Of a stretch of DNA of 9,445 bases, positions 5,337-9,445 are shown piece by piece. Under the pieces are notes generated by a model. The model had not been told where the DNA came from and did not search any database. It saw only the letters and a program-made list of their open reading frames with translations. This DNA comes from an uncultured Ruminococcus sp. (GTDB lineage: Bacteria; Bacillota; Clostridia; Oscillospirales; Acutalibacteraceae). The stretch's first letter is position 1. Every line of letters starts with the position of its first letter. Position numbers and translations under genes: made by a program. The stretch spans positions 1-9,445 of the forward strand of contig CACZPV010000262.1 in NCBI GenBank assembly GCA_902783065.1. Direction: 5' to 3'.

Positions 5337-6935
5337 ATGAATACTAAAAAACAGCATATTAACCAAAAAACCATTTGTTTTATTTTTTTTGTAATATATG
5401 CGGCATTAACATTCATAGGTGCGCTTACCCATGAATGTTGGAATGATGAAGCACAGGCATGGTGTCTTGTACGAGATAATGATATTTATGGCATGTTTGA
5501 CGCATTAAAATTTGAAGGACATCCTCCTCTTTGGTATCTGATTTTGTACCCGTTTACCAGATTGGGATTTTCCGTTTCTGTGCTGCCCTTGATCAGTTGG
5601 GGATTCAGTACAGCCTCAGCAGCTTTGGTATGCTTTAAATCTCCGTTTAAAACCTATTTAAAGGTATTTATTCTTTTTTCAGTTGGATTCGTTTATTATA
5701 CCTCCATTTTTTCAAGAATTTACTGCGTAATTATCTTTCTGTTATGTCTTATTGCTATGCTTTATCCTGAGAGAGCAGAACATCCTCTGATATTCGGACT
5801 GCTCATAGGTCTGTTGGCAATTACTCATGTCACAATGAGCGGATTGGTAGGCATTATCGGTATTTATATTCTGATAGATTTTTTCAGGCAATTTAAAGAA
5901 AATACAGTCAAAAAAAGATTACTTGCCGCAGCAGGTATGTTTATCGCACTGGCTGGCGTAATATTGCTGGTGCTGCCTCTTTTATCCTCCCTTTCCAGCA
6001 ACAATGATATAGCCAAAAGTCCTTTGACAGCTGATAATTTTTTTAAGAGGTTTTTAGGTATTTTTACATGCATTGGAAGCTATTCAAGTGCTTTTATCTC
6101 TCATTCGGCTGCCGAACATCTGATCGGTGCATTTGTGACAACATTAATTATTGCTGTACTTTTTATGCTGAGAAGATATCCTCGTGCTGTCATTTCATAT
6201 TTAGTATTTTCGGTATTTTTCTTTTTTTGCACGCAAATTATTTACAAAACCATGCTTACTTCAAGAGCGGCGATATATCTTTATACATTAATATTCATCA
6301 TATGGGCTGCCAAGAGTTCAAATGTACAAAAGCAATGGGATATTAACATAGATACCTCAAAAATAGAAAGCAAATTTCTTAAAATGGCTGCGGAACTAAT
6401 AATTAAAACGGACCGTAATTACCAGAAAACTATCAGTATTATTCTGTGTGCGGTTTGTGCTGTTTCTGTTCCAAAAGGGATATATATGCTTATTACAGAC
6501 TATTTCTATGACTATGACTATACCGGTTCCGCATATGTAACTGAGTATATTAAAAATAATGCGTCTCTTGACGATTCTATTTTTATTGCTCTTCCAACCT
6601 GTTCGACATATTGTGCAAAACTTCCCGGACTCAGAGTATATAACCCAGGATATAAGCGATTCCTTACTTATACCACATATAGTGTTGGTACAACGGAAAA
6701 AAAGCATGAAATACAGGAAAGCTATGATATGATCAAAAAATATAAGAACATATATGTTATCAAAAGATTCGGTGTCAACGAACTAGGTCAAAGTACACAG
6801 GATCATACCGTTGTAATGGAAAAATTTATTCCAAGAGAATATATTTTTGATGATTATACCTGCATACAGCTATGTAAAATGACATTTGACGAATTCAAGA
6901 ATATGGAAGATTATTCTTTACTTTATGATATCTGA
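5337..6935 (+). CDS. Polytopic GT-C-like (GT39/ArnT-like) glycosyltransferase, second of a tandem pair
   Basis: This 532-residue protein is a paralogue of the one just upstream. The first 330 or so residues align almost without gaps and are mostly identical or similar. They include THECWNDEAQAW (31-42, acidic pair Asp37-Glu38), FEGHPPLWYL (59-68), THVTMSGLVGI (163-173) and RRYPRAV (279-285). About ten membrane spans lie between residues 12 and 386. The extracytoplasmic C-terminal part keeps DYDYTG (392-397) and CSTYCAKLPG (422-431) but is otherwise much more divergent. By family knowledge it would be a polyprenyl-phosphate-dependent sugar transferase in the membrane; the acceptor may differ from that of its neighbour because the C-terminal domain has diverged. 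The ATG is preceded by AAGGAG at 5 bases. The gene ends 23 bases before a strong hairpin terminator. Confidence 0.8.
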   Translation: MNTKKQHINQKTICFIFFVIYAALTFIGALTHECWNDEAQAWCLVRDNDIYGMFDALKFEGHPPLWYLILYPFTRLGFSVSVLPLISWGFSTASAALVCFKSPFKTYLKVFILFSVGFVYYTSIFSRIYCVIIFLLCLIAMLYPERAEHPLIFGLLIGLLAITHVTMSGLVGIIGIYILIDFFRQFKENTVKKRLLAAAGMFIALAGVILLVLPLLSSLSSNNDIAKSPLTADNFFKRFLGIFTCIGSYSSAFISHSAAEHLIGAFVTTLIIAVLFMLRRYPRAVISYLVFSVFFFFCTQIIYKTMLTSRAAIYLYTLIFIIWAAKSSNVQKQWDINIDTSKIESKFLKMAAELIIKTDRNYQKTISIILCAVCAVSVPKGIYMLITDYFYDYDYTGSAYVTEYIKNNASLDDSIFIALPTCSTYCAKLPGLRVYNPGYKRFLTYTTYSVGTTEKKHEIQESYDMIKKYKNIYVIKRFGVNELGQSTQDHTVVMEKFIPREYIFDDYTCIQLCKMTFDEFKNMEDYSLLYDI

Positions 6936-6958
6936 ATCTCCTGTATTTATGCTCCAAT

Positions 6959-6998
6959 ATAATACCCCACAAGCCATAAAATGCCTGTGGGGTATTAT
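6959..6998 (+). terminator. Hairpin terminator after the second glycosyltransferase gene
   Basis: AATACCCCACA (6961-6971) pairs with TGTGGGGTATT (6986-6996). Two more A-T pairs extend the stem to 13 bp, and the loop is 14 bases in which GC can pair again. A T/A-rich tail (ATTATTATACTT) follows on the plus strand. It lies between convergent genes. The minus-strand side lacks a T-run, so its main direction is plus, though it could also stop transcripts of the 7024-8352 gene. Confidence 0.8.
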
Positions 6999-7023
6999 TA
7001 TACTTGAATCCGTAAAATTCAGG

Positions 7024-8352
7024 TCACTGTTTTTTTCTTTTACCTTTCACGGCGATCCAGATTACGCCTCCGGCGATTGCAATTACAGCTGCTCCGGCAG
7101 CAATAATCAGATAGAAATGAAATCCCTCATTTTTACTAATAGAATCAGAAGAAATCGCATCAGCTTTTTCAGCAGATAAATCTTGAACAGCGGAAATTTC
7201 AATTTCCTTTTCAGTACTCTGAACAGATGCCAGCGGTTTTGCAGCTACGGTGACGATAGTACCGTCATTGTTGATCCGGGCACCGTTTTCAACTTTTTTA
7301 CGGATTTCACTGATTGAAAGTCCGGTAGTAATATAGGCTTTAAGCAAGTTATCATCACCGACATAAATTTTCTTTTCGGTCCGCTGAGTTGTATAACGGT
7401 TTGATACTGTTATGGTGTAAATACCGTCCGTAGTATATTTATCCCCGTCTTTAGCCGGAGCATTAAATCGTACATCCTCCACCAAGCCGTCAGCACCATC
7501 TTTTAGTACTTCCTTTTTTATATCAATATCAAGATATCTTGATTTTGCCAGATCAAGGTAAAACCCGTTGGGAGTAATAGATTTATTTGTCAATTCCTCC
7601 TTGGTTTTGATATCAAAGGGATAAACCATACAGTTACCGTTTCTTACCGAAAATTCAAAAGAAATACGATAATTGTAATAATCTTTTTTCGGTATGCCAA
7701 GTATATAGGATACTTTTTCTATTTCATAATCAAGAGCAACCTCATAATCGCCTTCCTCAAAAAGCTCTACCGTTGTATCAGCTCCTTTAGTGGTTTTAGA
7801 CTGAAGATAATTGGTATATATTACTGGTTCCTGTTCCTTATTTTGATAATTTGAATGTCTTACAATCAGAGTTCCTTTGTTAAACTCAGTTTTTGTTATG
7901 CCGAAATACTCATCATAGCCGTTTGCATCATCAAAAATTGTCATATTCTCATCGCCGTTAAGCTTATTGATATCCTGATCCAGTTTAAACCATAATGTTA
8001 CCTTATCACCAACTGTTTTGAGGAAAACAGGGTGAGCCGTATCTTCGTCTGTGACTCTTGTATAACCGGTTACATTAAATTTACCAAGTTCCCATCCGAA
8101 ATGCGGATCATCTCCGGAAATTGGATCCTTACCGGTAAAACCGGTATCCAATCCGGCATTTACCAAATTTTTATCAAAATAATATCTCTGCATACTGCCT
8201 GTTGTTTTTGATGATTCTTTTATCGAAGAATTTTCTGCTGCTGCGGATGTTTCCGAAGACTGCGCCGCATCAGCAAATATGGAGAAAGAAGCGGCGGCCG
8301 CCAATATCAATATAACTGCTGCAAATTTCATTTTTAATCTCGATTTTTTCAT
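7024..8352 (-). CDS. Secreted protein with a C-terminal membrane anchor; function unknown
   Basis: I do not recognise this 442-residue protein. It starts with a signal peptide (MKKSRLKMKF, hydrophobic to about residue 27, likely cleavage near ADA, 27-29). A short Ser/Ala/Glu-rich linker (30-53) leads into a mostly beta-like ectodomain (54-370), rich in Asp, Lys, Tyr and Thr. The second half contains stretches such as YNYRISFEFSVRNGNC (226-241) and DGIYTITVSNRY (309-320), which look like Ig-like or carbohydrate-module strands, but I cannot assign a family. A second linker follows, then one membrane span (411-435) and a basic tail KGKRKKQ, so the bulk lies outside the cell. There is no LPXTG or dockerin. 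The frame is open to 8418, but the ATG at 8352 is chosen: GGGAGG lies 6 bases upstream and the signal peptide begins there. It has its own promoter and an unusual leader. Confidence 0.88.
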   Translation of the reverse strand: MKKSRLKMKFAAVILILAAAASFSIFADAAQSSETSAAAENSSIKESSKTTGSMQRYYFDKNLVNAGLDTGFTGKDPISGDDPHFGWELGKFNVTGYTRVTDEDTAHPVFLKTVGDKVTLWFKLDQDINKLNGDENMTIFDDANGYDEYFGITKTEFNKGTLIVRHSNYQNKEQEPVIYTNYLQSKTTKGADTTVELFEEGDYEVALDYEIEKVSYILGIPKKDYYNYRISFEFSVRNGNCMVYPFDIKTKEELTNKSITPNGFYLDLAKSRYLDIDIKKEVLKDGADGLVEDVRFNAPAKDGDKYTTDGIYTITVSNRYTTQRTEKKIYVGDDNLLKAYITTGLSISEIRKKVENGARINNDGTIVTVAAKPLASVQSTEKEIEISAVQDLSAEKADAISSDSISKNEGFHFYLIIAAGAAVIAIAGGVIWIAVKGKRKKQ

Positions 8353-8400
8353 TGTCTGCCTCCCAATCATTAGTATCAGACAACCATTCCGTTGTCTGAT
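8350..8400 (-). promoter_or_regulatory. Leader inverted repeat with a competing pairing to the start codon
   Basis: On the minus-strand transcript ATCAGACAAC (8400-8391) and GTTGTCTGAT (8384-8375) form a perfect 10-bp inverted repeat with a 6-base loop. A further CAGACAAT (8358-8351) spans the last bases before the ATG and its first two bases, right after the GGGAGG site. It can pair with the same GTTGTCTG arm, including one G-U pair. The predicted transcription start (about 8397) falls inside the first arm, so the repeat could instead be a protein operator. The pairings are seen in the sequence; any regulatory role is inference. Confidence 0.6.
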
Positions 8401-8403
8401 GTC

Positions 8404-8432
8404 ATTATACACATTCACCGAAACAAATTCAA
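8404..8432 (-). promoter_or_regulatory. Promoter of the 7024-8352 gene
   Basis: On the minus strand TTGAAT (8432-8427), a 17-bp spacer and TATAAT (8409-8404) match the sigma-A pattern with the same two hexamers as the transketolase promoter. The expected start is near 8397, giving a leader of about 45 nt. Confidence 0.8.
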
Positions 8433-8538
8433 TAATTTTGACAGAAATAAAATTATTATGTCAGTCTGCAATATTGATTTGTAATCTTTATATCAGCTTA
8501 TTCGCAAACATATTTCATTTTATTAGCAACTGAATATC

Positions 8539-8569
8539 AAAAATCCCCGTATCATTCGGGATACGGGGA
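8539..8569 (-). terminator. Intrinsic terminator of the ThrH gene
   Basis: On the minus strand CCCCGTATC (8568-8560) pairs with GATACGGGG (8553-8545) around a 6-base loop, plus one A-T pair, followed by TTTTT (8543-8539). It begins 9 bases after the ThrH stop codon and lies upstream of the next promoter, so it separates the two units. Confidence 0.88.
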
Positions 8570-8577
8570 AATATTAA

Positions 8578-9180
8578 TCAATCCAGATTTTTCTTAATTG
8601 CTGTCAGAAGCTCGTCATATGTTTCAAAGGCCGGGAACTGCGGATTGTCAGCCTTGATCTGTTCTGTACTCTTAAAGAGGAAGCCCGCTTTGCTTGCTTT
8701 TATCATACCAAGATCGTTATAACTGTCACCGCTTGCAATGGTATTGTAACCGATAGACTGCAATGCTTTAACAGTGGTATATTTGGAATTTTCGATACGC
8801 ATTTTAAAGCCTGTAATCTCTCCGTTTTCTGCTACTTCCAGTGAGTTACAGAAAATTGTCGGCCAGCCAAGCTTCTCCATCAGCGGTTTTGCAAACTGTG
8901 TGAAAGTATCGCTGATAATAATAACCTGTGTCAGGGAGCGAAGTTCATCAAGAAACTCCTTTGCACCGGGAATAGGGTCAATCTTTGCAATTGTATCCTG
9001 TATTTCTTTCAGACCAAGACCATGTTCTTTCAAAATACCAAGACGCCATGTCATAAGCTTATCATAATCAGGTTCATCACGTGTTGTTCTCTTAAGTTCG
9101 GGAATACCGCTTGCCTGTGCAAATGCAATCCATATTTCGGGAACAAGAACACCCTCGAGATCCAAACAAACTATATCCAT
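8578..9180 (-). CDS. thrH: ThrH-type HAD phosphatase: phosphoserine phosphatase / homoserine phosphotransferase
   Basis: The product is 200 residues, the usual length for ThrH, a cytosolic HAD-superfamily enzyme. In Pseudomonas, ThrH hydrolyses phosphoserine to serine and can transfer its phosphate to homoserine, linking serine and threonine synthesis. All HAD motifs are visible: motif I DLEGVLVPE (7-15) with nucleophile Asp7 and Glu9 where most HAD phosphatases have a second Asp, which is a ThrH signature; motif II SDTF (90-93); motif III Lys133 in NSKY; motif IV GDSYND (151-156) for Mg binding. A C1-type cap follows motif I (about 17-75). The ATG has AAAGGAG 8 bases upstream. The gene is a single transcription unit with its own promoter and terminator. 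No serine or threonine pathway neighbour is in the window, and phosphotransferase activity cannot be judged from the sequence. Confidence 0.92.
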   Translation of the reverse strand: MDIVCLDLEGVLVPEIWIAFAQASGIPELKRTTRDEPDYDKLMTWRLGILKEHGLGLKEIQDTIAKIDPIPGAKEFLDELRSLTQVIIISDTFTQFAKPLMEKLGWPTIFCNSLEVAENGEITGFKMRIENSKYTTVKALQSIGYNTIASGDSYNDLGMIKASKAGFLFKSTEQIKADNPQFPAFETYDELLTAIKKNLD

Positions 9181-9224
9181 TTTATCTGCTCCTTTATCAT
9201 TTTAATTCGGTATTTACCATGTAC

Positions 9225-9253
9225 ATTATATCACAATTACCGTTATATAACAA
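9225..9253 (-). promoter_or_regulatory. Promoter of the ThrH gene
   Basis: On the minus strand TTGTTA (9253-9248, 4 of 6 matches), a 17-bp spacer and a perfect TATAAT (9230-9225). The start would be near 9218, with a leader of about 38 nt. A palindrome ATGTACAT (9219-9226) overlaps the edge of the -10 box and another, GGTATTTACC (9209-9218), covers the start point; both may be chance. Confidence 0.7.
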
Positions 9254-9445
9254 GTCTTTATTTTTCCGGCGAGCCGACGTATTTACCCTAGGCGAAAGTA
9301 CTTGTTTAAAAACAAATGGTTATTCACCAGACCCTTTTTTCAAAAAAACTTAAACTATTTAGTGTCTGCTCAATAATCAAGCAATTTGAAACTGTTTATA
9401 ATGCCGACTTCTCAACAAGACAATCGGATAAAAAATTGCAAATAA
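9254..9445. other. AT-rich end of the window, no gene supported
   Basis: No frame here has a good start, ribosome binding site and recognisable product. A minus-strand frame enters from the right edge and stops at 9377-9379 after 22 codons; it could be the tail of an upstream gene but is too short to judge. TTGTTTAAAAACAA (9302-9315) is a small palindrome. I see no clear terminator. Confidence 0.5.

Noticed and set aside
8353..8418. Upstream extension of the 7024-8352 gene to 8418.
   Set aside because: It would begin upstream of the predicted transcription start and put 22 residues before a clear signal peptide; the ATG at 8352 has GGGAGG at ideal spacing.
9403..9445. Plus-strand frame ATG to TAA at the right edge (14 codons), with TATAAT just upstream.
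   Set aside because: No ribosome binding site, a poor -35 and no recognisable product.

Overview
The window looks like chromosome from a low-GC Firmicute of the class Clostridia, most likely a gut Ruminococcaceae/Oscillospiraceae member. The reasons are the AT-rich sequence, strong GGAGG-type Shine-Dalgarno sites, near-consensus sigma-A promoters, a transketolase split into two subunits, and single-pass anchored secreted proteins with acidic linkers. The genus is an inference and was not tested by any search. No mobile element, CRISPR array, tRNA or rRNA is visible.

Layout. Positions 1-1115 (minus strand) hold the start of a split-transketolase operon: the N-terminal subunit is complete, the C-terminal subunit is cut by the window edge, and the promoter and a leader hairpin lie upstream. 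Positions 1129-2112 (minus) encode an unrecognised anchored protein with a signal peptide, an acidic Tyr/Asp-rich ectodomain, one membrane span and a cytoplasmic tail. Positions 2359-3189 (minus) encode a pyridoxal/pyridoxamine kinase that starts at TTG. A divergent intergenic region with two near-consensus promoters separates it from two tandem plus-strand paralogues (3467-5038 and 5337-6935). These are polytopic GT-C-like glycosyltransferases with a DE motif in the first extracytoplasmic loop. A hairpin terminator at 6959-6998 separates them from a convergent minus-strand gene (7024-8352), another unrecognised secreted protein with one C-terminal membrane anchor. Last comes a ThrH-type HAD phosphatase (8578-9180, minus) with its own promoter and terminator. 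Positions 9254-9445 hold no gene I can support.

How the genes work together. Most are separate transcription units, each with a recognisable promoter. Central carbon metabolism (transketolase), cofactor salvage (B6 kinase) and serine/threonine metabolism (ThrH) are ordinary housekeeping functions. The less described part is envelope-related: the paralogous glycosyltransferase pair, and two anchored proteins of unknown function with the same overall design (signal peptide, ectodomain, C-terminal span, basic tail).

The signals most worth a second look are non-coding. They are a leader hairpin on the 7024-8352 gene whose arm can alternatively pair with the start-codon region, a similar motif in the transketolase leader, and a block between the glycosyltransferase paralogues with four copies of a TTTTACAAT-like 9-mer in both orientations. 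I found no clear evidence of a wholly new multi-gene system.
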